64,000 nt of DNA from Leucosporidium creatinivorum (lineage: Eukaryota; Basidiomycota; Microbotryomycetes; Leucosporidiales; Leucosporidiaceae), in assembly GCA_001600635.1 (NCBI GenBank), contig BCKL01000005.1:677886-741885 (forward strand). Reading direction: 5' to 3'. The notes below the pieces were generated by a model. It searched no databases, was not told where the DNA came from, and saw only the letters and a list, made by a program, of their open reading frames with translations. This document shows positions 33,037-43,819 of this stretch, one piece after another; position 1 is the stretch's first letter; every line of letters starts with the position of its first letter. The translations under genes were made by a program, and so were the position numbers.

Positions 33037-36000
33037 ATGTCTGCACTCTTACGACGAGGCAGTCGCCTCCGCCCTACGCCTTTACGCCTCGCCGCTCTTC
33101 CCTTACACCCCTCACGCCAGCTTCACGTCCGCTCCGTTTCGATCTTGAGCGGGCTCGGCAAGCTCGCAGGCAGGACAGCAGGTCGAGGGGTAATTGGGCT
33201 TGGTGTAGGAGCAGGTACATTAACTTGGGCAGAGTGGAAAGTCGACGGTAAGCCCTACATGACGCTCGTCCTCTTGTTGATTTTAAGACGAACGAGCTGA
33301 CCGTCTGTCGAGCTACAGGTTTCAAGCAGAATGCTGTAGGCGCATTGAGCGAGATCAACGGGAAGCTCGGACAAGCCTACGACTCGCTCTCGACTACAGC
33401 AGCCTCCACCTTCTCCTCCGTCTCATCAACCGCCACAGACCTCTCGCAGACGGCCGCCGAAGCGTGGGCCGACGCTGCACTCGGCGCAGGAAACAGGTTC
33501 GACCTATTGAGGAATAGGTTTAAGGAGGCCTTCGCCGCTCGCGAGGGAGCCGAGGAGGAGCACGAGCAGGAGGAGCAAGGAGCGCCCGAACCGCCCAAGG
33601 ACAAGAAGGGACCGCTAGCGTCCATCGCTGCTGCCATGGCTGCTGCAGCACCGGTCCTCGTCGATGCGGAGGAGCACCGCGCGGGTGGAGGAGACGATCC
33701 GACGGGCGACCTGATGCTTCTCACGCGCAAGCTCATCGAGATTAGGTCTATCCTCCTCAGCATCGGCGAGGAGGCAGGGCTTACTCTGCCTAGCATCGTC
33801 GTCATTGGAAGTCAGAGCAGTGGAAAGTCGAGTGTGCTGGAGGCCATTGTCGGGAGGGAGTTCTTGCCGAAGTGAGTGGCTCTCTTCTTCTCCTTGCGCC
33901 GAGCTGACCGCCGTCGTCAATTGCGCAGAGGAGACAACATGGTCACTCGTCGACCGATCGAGCTCACACTCATCCACACGCCCTCCTCCCCCTCCGACCC
34001 CAATCCCAAGACCTTCGCCGAGTTCCCCTCCCTCGGCCCTGGGCACATCACCGACTTCTCGCTCGTCCAGCAAACCCTCGTCGACCTCAACCTTTCCGTC
34101 CCCGCCGCCGAGTGCGTCTCCGACTCTCCCATCCACCTCCGCATCCATTCGCCCAACGTGCCCGACCTCTCCCTCGTCGACCTCCCCGGCTACGTCCAAA
34201 TCAGCTCGATGGACCAGCCCGAGGAGCTCAAGGAGAAGATCAACAAGCTTTGCGACAAGTACATCCGCTCCCCCAACATTATCCTCGCCGTGTGCGCCGC
34301 CGACGTCGATCTCGCCAACTCTCCCGCCCTTCGCGCCAGCAAGAAGGTCGACCCTCTCGGCATGCGTACCATTGGCGTCGTTACGAAGATGGATCTCGTT
34401 CAGCCCGAGGTTGGAGCCGCAATCCTGGCCAACGGCCGCTACCCTCTCGCCCTCGGCTACGTCGGAGTCGTCTGCAAGGCGGCCTCCAAGGGCCGCGAGG
34501 GCCGCCTCATGAAGAGGGACGCCGACGGAGGCAGCCTCATCGCCCCCATCAAGGCGCAGGAGGACGCTTACTTTGGCTCGAACGTCGAGGTCTTCTCGCA
34601 GGAGAACATGCTCGTCGGCACGGGCACGCTCAAGCGGCGCCTGATGCAGGTCCTCGAGGAGTCGATGGCCGCTTCCCTCCACACCATCTCCAACGCCGTC
34701 GCCATCGAGCTGGAGGAGGCTTCGTACCAGTTCAAGGTCCAGTACAACGACCGCTCCATTTCGGCCGAGTCCTACGTCGCCGAAACGATGGATCACCTCA
34801 AGGCGCGCATCACGGAGCTCGGCAAGGGCTTCAGCAAGGCCGAGGTTCGCAGGATGCTCAAGTCGGCCATCGACGAGCAGGTCCTCGACCTCCTCGCTCA
34901 GCAGTATTGGGCCGACCTCAAGACTCCCGAGTTGAGCAAGCTCGGCGACAACTCGAAACTCTCGCCGGAGGACCTCGACCTCTACTGGCAACGCAAGCTT
35001 GACGCCATCTCCTCGTCCCTCACCAAGTCGGGAGTCGGTCGCGCCTCCACTCAACTCGTCGTCGATGCCATTCGGGCCCAGCTCTCCCAACTCGCAGGCG
35101 AGGAACCCCTCACCTACCACCCCGAAGCCTCTGAGCGAGTCAACGCCACCGCCGACGCCCTCCTTCGCGAGCGCTTCTCCCTCACCTCCGACCAGGTCGA
35201 GAACTCGGTCAAGCCGTTCAAGTACGAGGTAGAGGTCGATGCCAAGGAGTGGGATCAAGGACGCGAGCGGTCGGTCGAGTTGGTGCAGAGGGAGATGAAC
35301 ATGTGTGAGGGCGCCTTGGATAAGATCAAGGATGCGGTCGGGGGAAGGAAGTTGAGGGGTGCGATGGAGTATGTTGGGGAGTTGGAGGAGAAGGAGAGGA
35401 GAAGGAGGGAGAGGAGGAGGGAAGCGAAAGCGGGTGGGGAGGAGTGGGTTGAGGAGGACGACGCTAGCGATCCGACACGGCCAGCCTACAACCCAGCACT
35501 TCTCGCCAAGGGTGCGTTGTTCTCTCGAGGTTTGTTCTGAGTGCTTTCGCTCACTCATCGTTCCCTCGCAGCTCGAGAGGCAATGTTCCTCACTTCGCGG
35601 AGTCAGATCCTTCGACTTCGCATGCAGGCGCTCAAGTCGCGTCGCTGCAAGATGGGACCGGATCAGAAGGCGTTCTGTCCCGAAGCCTTCCTCAACGTTG
35701 TCGCCGACAAGCTCTCGCACACCGCCGTGCAGTTCATCAACGTGAGTTTTCGGCTCTCGGCAGTCGATCATAGGACGCTTGCTGACCCATGCCTCTCCTC
35801 AAGATCGAGCTGCTCGTCGAGTTCTTCTACCAGTTCCCTCGGGAGATCGACACTCGCCTGGGCTACGACCTCGACCGCTCCGAAGTACAAGCCTTCGCTC
35901 GCGAGAACCCCGCCGTCCGTACCCACCTCACCCTCCAGGATCGCAAGGAGAAGCTCGAGATGGTGAGTTGCCCTGGCTCCATACTAAGACCTCGTCGCTG

Positions 36001-36124
36001 ACTCGTCCCCCCTTCACAGGTCGCCGAGAAGCTCGACAGCCTCGTCAAGCTGCAGCGCGAGAAGGCCTCGCAGAGCCCCCTTCGCCGACATGAGCAGCGC
36101 CGAGGTCTGTTCGGCATGTTCTGA
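33037..36124 (+). CDS. MGM1: Mitochondrial inner-membrane dynamin-like GTPase
   Basis: Mgm1 (OPA1 orthologue) fuses the inner membrane and shapes cristae. The N-terminus is a presequence ([20 protein letters not shown]) followed by a hydrophobic segment ([16 protein letters not shown]) that would anchor the long form. An Ala-rich stretch [12 protein letters not shown] precedes the GTPase domain and is a candidate for the rhomboid-cleaved segment. The GTPase motifs are [18 protein letters not shown] (G1), DLPGYVQ (G3) and TKMDL (G4). The middle and effector regions follow. A charged Arg/Glu-rich insert (around 35383-35470) lies before the C-terminal helical part, which ends RRGLFGMF. Most of the protein comes from one long exon (33930-35512). 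The intron before 35804 ends in AAG. About 930 residues. Confidence 0.93.
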
Positions 36125-36485
36125 TTGTCGCTCGCTGTCCTCTCCTCGCCTGTACATCACCATCGTAGCTTCTCTTCACGATACCCTGCCCCGCTTCCTC
36201 CGTTCGTTATCCGTCTTGAGCCTTTTTGTAGTAGACCCTCAGCAACCACCAGTCATAATTTTTACGATACGCGCCTGATGTCAAGAGAAGCGAGAGCGTT
36301 GCGGGATCCACAGAACAGGCATCGACGAGGCAGCGGTTCAGCTCGACCGAGCTCGGCGCTAGCTGGCTTTGTCGTCTCCCTTCGCTCTACTCGGTCGGCT
36401 TGTGGATCGAAGTGTCTCGTTTCAGTAGCCTCTTCCCCTGCCGCTTCCGCACTATTGACAAGCTCCAAGCAAGCAAGCTCCACCT
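36125..36485. other. Convergent intergenic region, MGM1 / F-box gene
   Basis: A 361-bp tail-to-tail gap that should hold both polyadenylation regions. It has A/T-richer patches such as CATAATTTTTACG near 36254. No gene is seen. Confidence 0.35.
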
Positions 36486-37875
36486 CTATGGCTCGTACCT
36501 CAGCTGAAAGGAGCACGGATCTCGGCTCGGCCGCCCCCTTCTGATCTCGGCTCGGCTCGTCGAAGCGTGCTCCGTCTCTTTCTGTGGGGTGAAAGCGGTC
36601 AGCAAGGGGTCCAACTTGCGCAATAACAGTTACGAAAGCCTACCTTCTTACTCACGAACTCGAGCGCCACTTTGGCAGCTCCGGTCGCTTGCTCAACTTC
36701 GATCCGCTCGCCGTTTGTCCAGGGGGTTACGAGGCTGGACGAGATCTCGATACGGGAGAGTCTGGGAGGGGGAGTCTCCAGTATCTCAAGCAGACGGTGT
36801 TGCAGCGACGATGGCGTAATCCCTCGACCGGCGGCGGACTCGCAAACCTCCAGCTTGCTGAGCTCGGTGAGGTGCTCCAGAGTGGTGGCAGAGAGGAGCT
36901 CGAGTGAGCTGAGGCCTACTGTCAGGGACTCGAGAGACTTCATCGAGCCCAAGAACTCCTGGAACTCAGGTGTAGCGTGCCATCCGTCGGGGGCCGAGAA
37001 GCGACGAAGGCGGTCGGCGAAGGGCTTGAGTGCTGCGATGGCGCTTCCGTCCGGGGGCAGGAATCTCATCTGCCGCGAAGGATCAAAGAAGTCCCAGAGC
37101 ATGTGTTTACGGACGACCAGCGAGTCGAGAGAAGTGGCTCCTCGGAGGATAGGCTCGAGGGGTTGACGAAGCTCGGGGTTGGCGGTGATGTCGAGATGTT
37201 GGAGAGACGCAAGGGAGACTGGGCTGATCGTGACGCCAGTTCCGAGCTGTACGCTAAAGGTGAGCGACCGGAGACTTTTCCAGCTGCTCAGCAACCTGCG
37301 AAAGCTGAGTTCAGCTTGGGCTCGGCGCCAGCTCGGGGACGCAGAAGAACTCACGCCTCCATGTGACTCGCGTCTACATAAGCCTCCCCACTGATTTGAA
37401 CCGTGTGCAGCTTGTCGAGTTCTTGGAGAGCGAAGAGGAGGGATGTTGGCATCTTGAGTCTAGAGTGTTGCAGGACCAACACCAAGTGCAGCCATTCCAC
37501 TGAAGGACACGCGCTCAGCAAGCTACTCCCCGAATTCTCCTCGGAGCAGGATCCATTAGCCATGAACGTTGTCCTCAGGTAGCGAACTGGGCCACCTCGG
37601 TTCGTCTCGACGAGGGATTTGGCGAGTCGCCACGCCTGCCTAGAGCTATCGACGCCGTACTCGCTTGGGCTGCGAGCAACTTGCCACCACCCGTAGCAGA
37701 CCTTAACGAGTCGAATCCTCGTCTTCTGGCGCTGGAAGATGTCCTGTCCTTCCATCGCGAGCTCGAAGATCTGAAGGAGCGTTTCGGTGGGAAGAGCAGC
37801 GGCGGAAGGGTCTGTAGGCTGCTGAGGGCGAGTGAAGGAGGTCGTAGTAGGTTGCTGTAGAGCTTGTGCTTCCAT
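36486..37875 (-). CDS. F-box domain protein with leucine-rich C-terminal part
   Basis: Likely an SCF ubiquitin-ligase adaptor of unknown target. The F-box is near the N-terminus: LPTETLLQIFELAMEGQDIF, then QKTRIRLVKVCYGWWQVARS. Leucine-rich segments follow (SVEWLHLVLVLQHSRLKMP, KSLRSLTFSVQLGTGVTISP, LSSLELLSATTLEHLTELSK). Intron 1 (GTGAGT donor near 37353, CGCAG acceptor) joins HMEALLSSWKSL. Near the 3' end a GTGAGT donor after GCGCTCGAGTTC, with a GCTGACC branch site and a CCACAG acceptor, gives the ending KETEHASTSRAEIRRGRPSR and a stop at 36486. If that intron is kept, the protein ends at a stop at 36599 instead. The family resembles the many single-copy F-box proteins of basidiomycetes. 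Confidence 0.78.
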
Positions 37876-38264
37876 CGCGAGCTGCTGGAGGTGAAGCGAC
37901 GAGAGCGAGCAAGACGAGGCGGGAGGGAAAGAGCAACAAGGCTCGAGCTCGAAGAAGGGGGGTCGAGCGAGAGGGGTCGGAGGGTGACGGTGAGGTGCAG
38001 AAAGCGGCTCTCGTCACTGGACTAGCACAAGGAAGCCATCAGCTCTCTCCGGGTTCAGTCGCGACTCGTTGTTTCGCTCTGGGTCACCCAAGCCAGCTCG
38101 ACCGAGCTCCAGCACTGCTCGCTGCTCTCTCGCGAAAGTCCACAGTCATGTAAATGGTGCTGCTGCTAGTTGCTTTTCATTCAATCAATACAGGGTTAGG
38201 CCTCGCGCCTTCTAATAACGGGGGTTTGCAGATCTTCGTCGTCGTCCGTCTCCCTCCTCGATAT
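37876..38264. other. Intergenic region between Lon and the F-box gene
   Basis: A 389-bp gap between two minus-strand genes, holding the F-box promoter and the Lon 3' end. Nothing else is recognised. Confidence 0.35.
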
Positions 38265-41200
38265 CTACCTCTTGGCCTCCTCGAGTGGCCGCAGGACCTC
38301 GTTCAGTCCACTGAGCTTCTCCACGATGGGGTGTCCCGCGAACGCCTCCTCGATGACCTGTGAAGCGGAGGAAAGAAAGTTAGCGAGAGGATCGCCGAGC
38401 AGCGAGCGACCCGGATTCAAACGCACCTGAGCCACGTTCTCAACGTAGACGATGTTGATGCCCTCCTTGACCGAGTCTGGTACGTTGTGCTCGATATCAG
38501 GTCGGCAGGCGGCAGGAGCGATGATCTTCTTGATGCCCGCGCGGTGAGCGGCGAGAATCTTCTCCTTGAGTCCGCCAACGGGGAGGACCTGTCCTGCGAG
38601 AGTCATCTCTCCGGTCATGGCTGTTGCGGGAGAGAGAGAGTGAAAGTCAGCGAGCGAGCGAGGAAGCGAAGCGAAGCGAGAAGGCGAAAGCGCACCGAGA
38701 TCCGACGAGATGCCGCGCTTCGAGAAGAGCGAGACGAAGGCGGTGAGGATGGCGATTCCTGCTGAAGGTCCCTCCTTGCCGATGGAGCCTTCTCTGTAAC
38801 GTTTGAAGAGAGAGGAGCGTCAGCGGACGAGCGAGGAGCGATGGGAGGCGAGGATGAGAGAACGTACGGCATGTGCAGATGGATGGCACGCTTGTACAGC
38901 AGGTCGTGGTCGGCATCAGTCGTAAGGCCAAGGGAAAAAGCGTTGGCCTTGAGGAAAGACAGCGCAATCTGAGCCGACTCCTTGATGACCTCGCCGAGCT
39001 TTCCGGTGAGCTGGATGCCAGAGCCGGGCATGCTCTTCAGAACGGCGGGAGAGGGGTCAGCTCGAGCCATCACGATCGATGAAGGGCGGAACAACGTACG
39101 GTGACCTCGATGGGCATCACAGCTCCGCTACCGTTTCCGAGGTAGCCCAGTCCGCATGAGACTCCGACGGGGCTCGTCTTGGTGTACATGCGATCCTTCT
39201 GGTACATTGGAGGTCCAACATACTCGAGGAGGTTGTCGGCGCCGATGGAAACGTGCACGGAGGAAGGGATCTCGAGAGGTTTCCGGACGCCGGTGGTGGT
39301 CTTGCGATCCTCCTCGGCTGCGGTCTCGGTGGCGGTGGATGAGGGAGAGGTAGCCTCTCCGTCCTGCTTCTCGACCTTGTCCTCGACAATGGGGGCGGCG
39401 GGTGACTCGGAAGTGGCAGCGGCGGCGGGAGCGCCTGCTGCTGGAGGAACGACCTCGGCGGCCGACTCGGACAGAGCGGGCTCTCCGATGTCCTGGACGA
39501 TCTTGAGTGCGGCCTTGCGGTATACCTGAGAGGATATAACGAGTCAGCTCAGCGCACCTCCGGTCACCCTCGACATCAACGCTCACCTTCTCAATCTGCT
39601 GCTTGAGCTTCCTGACTCCCGACTCGCGGCAGTAGTAGCGGATGAGCGCAGCGACGGCGTCCTCGGTCAACTCGACATCGACGTCCTTCAGTCCAGCGCC
39701 GTCCTTGGCCTGAGGGGCGAGGTAACGACTGGCGATGGCGGCCTTCTCCTCGGTGATGTAGCCCGAGACCTCGAGGACCTCCATACGATCCAGTAGAGGC
39801 GCGGGGATGGTGTCGAGGGTGTTGGCTGTGCAGACGAAGAGGACGCGGGAGAGGTCGACGGGGACGTCGAGCTGTCGTTGCGAAAGGAGGGTCAGCTTCT
39901 GCAAAGGAGAAGGAGGGAGAGAGAGACGCACGTAGTGGTCGAGGAACTGGGAGTTCTGCTCGGGATCGAGCATCTCCAGTAGCGCACTCGATGGGTCGCC
40001 GTTGTGGCCACGACCGATCTTGTCCACCTCGTCGATGAGGACGAGCGGGTTCTCGGTCTGCACCTTCTTGAGCGCCTGGATGATCTTTCCGGGCATGGCT
40101 CCGACGTAGCTGTGGTCGTGAAGAAAGGGTCAGCTTCAGGGAAGTCCGCATCTGTATAGGTCAACTCACGTTCGGCGGTGACCCTTGATCTCGGCGACGT
40201 CCGAAAGACCTCCGACCGAGAAGCGGAAGAACTGGCGGTCGAGTGCACGAGCAATGGACTTTCCGATTGATGTCTTTCCTGTAGGCGTGAAAGTAACGGC
40301 CGGGGTCAGCGAGCGCTCAGAGCCAGCGAAGCGAGGCAAATCACTCACCGACTCCTGGTGGTCCGACGAAGCAAAGAATCTTGCCCTCGACAGTACCCCT
40401 CAGCTTTCCGACAGCCAAGAACTCGAGGATACGATCCTTGACGTCCTTGAGTCCGTAGTGATCCTCATCGAGCACCTCGACGGCGTGCTTGAGGTCAAAG
40501 TTCTCCTCCGAGTGGCGACCCCACGGGATCTGCGTGAGCCAGTCGAGGTAGTTGCGAGTAACGTTGAACTCGCTCGCGGCGGGCTCGAGGTGCTGGAGCT
40601 TGTTAATCTCCTCGTCAAAGACCTTGCGAACCGCCTCGGGCATGTTGAGCCCCTCGACCTTGTCCTTAAACTTGTCGACGAGCTTGTCCTTGCCGTCCGA
40701 CTCGATGCCCAACTCCTTCTTGATGCCCTTGAGCTGCTCCATGAGGTAGTACTCGCGCTGGCGCTTCTGGATCTTGTTCTCGACGTCCTTGGAGATCTTG
40801 CTCTGAAGCTGGGCGTTCATGAGCTCCTTCTTGAGGACGAGGAGAGACTTCTGTAGCCGCTCCTCGAGCACGACGCTCTCGAGGACGTCCTGCAACTCGT
40901 TGACCTCGCCCGTCGAAACGGCTGCGGCAAAATCGGCGAGCTTCTCGGGCTCCTCGAAGACGTTGCCGGCCGACTGGCTCATCGAGAAGTTGGCGATTTG
41001 GTCGCGGAAGAGGGGATTGAGTTGGGCGATCTCCTTGAAGACGGAGATGATCTCGGAGGCGACGGCGCGGGCGACCTGGGACTTCTTGTCGAACGGCTCG
41101 AGGGCGACGTTGTCGACGTTGACGATCGAGACGGCGTAGTCGTGGAGGAAGGCGGTTTGGAAGGGAGCGGGAGAGTCGGATCCATCCTCGGAGTTGATGG

Positions 41201-42328
41201 TGTTCTCTGCCTCGCTCGAAGAGGCGACCTCGGACTGCTCGGTCGAAAGCTCGGGAGCGGCGACGGGCTCGGGCGCCTCGGGGACGGCGGGAAGGATAAC
41301 AACGGTGGGCTCCTCGGTGGGGATGGCATCCTTTGTGGGCGTAGGTGCAGGAGGAGCGCGACCCTCGGGAATGGGGAGGAGCTCGTTGATGCGGATTCGT
41401 CGGTGGGGGTAGAGGACGGCGGTAAGTCCAGGCTCCTCGGTCTTGTCCTTGTCGTTGGAGGGCGCAGGGAAGACCGAGGTGATCTGAGCAAAGACTCCGA
41501 CCGAGTGTACCGAGTTGGAGTCGGTGATGCTAGTGAGGGAACAGGCAGAAAGGACGCGAAAGGTCAGCTTCCTCGGTCGTCTGACCTGCTAGAGCCACAC
41601 CCAGCTCACATGTCGCTATCGGCGTTCTCATCCTTGAGGAGGAAAGCACCAATGTACGGCTGTCCACGCGCCATCGACTCCTTGATGGCAGCAATGACGG
41701 CGGCATTGCGAATTACGACGGCCTTGTAGAAGCCAGGGAAGAGTGGTCGGCGGGTGATGGGAAGAGCGAGCACCTGAGGGTATACCTCTGGTACCGAACG
41801 CTTGGAAATCGAGTGGTTGGGAGCGTCGTTGCCGTTGTCGGAGGAGGGCGGCGTCGACGATTCGCCTCCGTCCGAAGCGGAAGACGCACTCGCCGAGCCC
41901 GAGGTTGCAGAGGTGGACGTAGAGCGTCCCTCGGCCTCAGCGGGAGTCTCTGCTGGCCGCTTGCCAATGTCCTTGCGCTCTGGCTCCTCGGTCTCGCCCT
42001 CCTCGCGCTCTTGCTCCTCCTCCTCCTTGCGCTTCAGCAAGTCGTGCTTGCGGGGATACAGGCGCGGCAGGGAAGGGTGGAAGAGCGAAGTAGCATCGAC
42101 TGCTGCCGACGAGGCGAAGGCGCGCGAGTGGCGCGAATTGAACGTCGATGCGGAAGGGAGGGCGGAGGTGGAGGCGAGGAGAGACCGCGAAGTGGCGGCG
42201 TACGAGGAGAGCGAGCGCGAAGGGTACAGACTACTGCTGCTCGATGGTAGGAGGCGCCAACGAGCTACAGAAGCGCGATGGGTCGACGAAAGCGAGGCGA
42301 TGGAGCCGGCTGGCAGCTGGCGGACCAT
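38265..42328 (-). CDS. PIM1: Mitochondrial Lon ATP-dependent serine protease
   Basis: Degrades misfolded and oxidised matrix proteins and helps maintain mitochondrial DNA. It starts with an Arg/Ser-rich presequence ([20 protein letters not shown]). The Lon N-domain ([20 protein letters not shown]) holds a Pro/Glu/Ser-rich insert. The AAA+ module has Walker A split by an intron (FVGPPGVG, then [20 protein letters not shown]), [20 protein letters not shown], and Walker B in [20 protein letters not shown]. The protease domain carries the catalytic Ser in [17 protein letters not shown] and the catalytic Lys in [18 protein letters not shown]. An insert of about 70 residues rich in Ala, Glu, Pro and Thr separates the AAA+ and protease domains. 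It ends [10 protein letters not shown]. About nine introns; roughly 1,150 residues. Confidence 0.95.
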
Positions 42329-43819
42329 GACGGACGACTGGCGGCTCAGCTAAAGCTGAAGCGAGGTAGGGGAGGTGCGAGGAGTGCCGATGAGCTGTGT
42401 CGGAGAGCGCTTAACGAGCTACAGCTGGTAGATCTGCGATCATTCGGAGTTCGATTTGGTCAGCACTCGACGACCGGGCAGAGAGGCCTTTCCAGCGGCT
42501 TCGACAGATGAGCTACAGATTAAGACAGCTCACCTCTTGACTGAGAGCGTTGAGTACTCGAATCTGGTGCTTCCGGAGCTGCGAACGGGATGGCGACGAA
42601 GAGGCAAGGTGAACGTCGAAGGCAGAGAGCCGCGCACCCCCTCCGCTCGGCTCTTTAGACTTAGGAAAGCTGCTGATCGTCCACGTGCGTTGGCTTCTAC
42701 TAGCCATAGCGCTGATAGCGGTACATTTGTGCCCTGTGCCGAGTGCTGCAGTAGCAAATATCGATTATCCTGAAGAGCTGCAGCAGTCTTCGGCCGGCCG
42801 GAATGGCCAGCTCACGCGAGCGAGCCATCCAAGCGGACTAAAGAGCAGGATCGAGTCGGTACATCACTGAGAAAGTTCCCATTGTGTATTGAGCCACTCC
42901 CACGCCGCACCCGAGCTGCTCTGCTCGAGCTGATCCTCTCGGCGCCGAGAAACGGCTGAGGAAAAGCGAGCCTAAGCCGTTCTCGAGCACAGCACAGTCG
43001 AATGCTGCCGTAGCAGAGCTGACAGCTTTACAGTACTTGACTTGCGAGTGGGGAGCTGACGAGGTACTCTGAAGAGCTCGCGGCGGAGCTCAGCTCCTGC
43101 TCGGCGCTCGTCTCGGTCGGGGCTGCTCCTCTCTCTCGCACCGTGCAGACGCTCGGGCTTAACGAAAGCATTCCGGACTTTTCTCGGCACACTCCTCCCG
43201 GCGGTCTCTGCTCATTTCCTAGACAGCAGAGAGGTGCCGGCTCGGTTGGCAGCTGGGGGATCCGAGCTGAATTCGGCGCCGAGCGAGCTGCAGGGAGCAA
43301 CGGGTAAAATGTGCTTTCATGCAGCAGGGATCAGCGCACGCTCTACGTAAAGATCTTCGCCCTAAAATAGGCAGGAAAGGCTACAGTTCTTGGAACCTCT
43401 CTTTCGCGCATAGGCAACGATGCTCCGCGACTCAAGCGCTCAGCAGCTTCTCCTCTTCCCGTCTCGCTCGCTCCGACGCTCGTCTCGACTTTCTGTAGCC
43501 GATCAAGTCCCTCGCTACACCTCGACTACCTCGCCTGTCGATTATACCCACCTACAGCATCAGGAAGCCAGGCCCCCGCCTCCTCCTTCCTCCCGCCCCA
43601 CCACTCTCGTTTCCAACGCATCTCGTCCCAGCTTTTGCTTCGGTTCAGCAGCAGCAACTACATACTAAGGAGCCGCTCTGCACGCCAGCCGACTGTTACA
43701 GAAAAGACCTACAGCGCTCGGTCCCTCAACCTCCTCCTCTCCCTCTCCTCTCGAGCCGACTCCCTCTTCTCCCGCTCTTGTCTCGCTTTCGAAGCGCTCG
43801 CCGTCTTCTGTAGACTGCT
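42329..43819. other. Divergent intergenic region, Lon / YANK kinase (about 1.5 kb)
   Basis: Holds two divergent promoters. An open frame at 43420-43668 begins MLRDSSAQQLLLFPSRSLRR and then runs out. It is not in a position to join the kinase, whose true start has a family-typical lipidation signal, so it is at most an upstream reading frame. GCTCGGCG and CTCGGCGCCGAG words occur near 42937 and 43096. The end of the gap has TTCTGTAG at 43806-43813, a few bases before the kinase ATG, which could be a leader-intron acceptor. Confidence 0.42.

Noticed and set aside
33615-35771. A 718-codon open frame on the minus strand
   Set aside because: It lies exactly antisense to the MGM1 coding exon. Its composition (runs of Leu, Glu, Gly, Val) is what GC-rich codon bias produces on the opposite strand, and it has no family motif.
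36486-42328. F-box protein and Lon as a shared degradation cluster
   Set aside because: One is likely nuclear or cytosolic and ubiquitin-linked, the other is in the mitochondrial matrix; adjacency alone is not evidence.
43420-43668. Possible upstream coding exon of the YANK kinase
   Set aside because: The family-typical start MGALCC at 43820 explains the kinase fully, and this frame ends before it.
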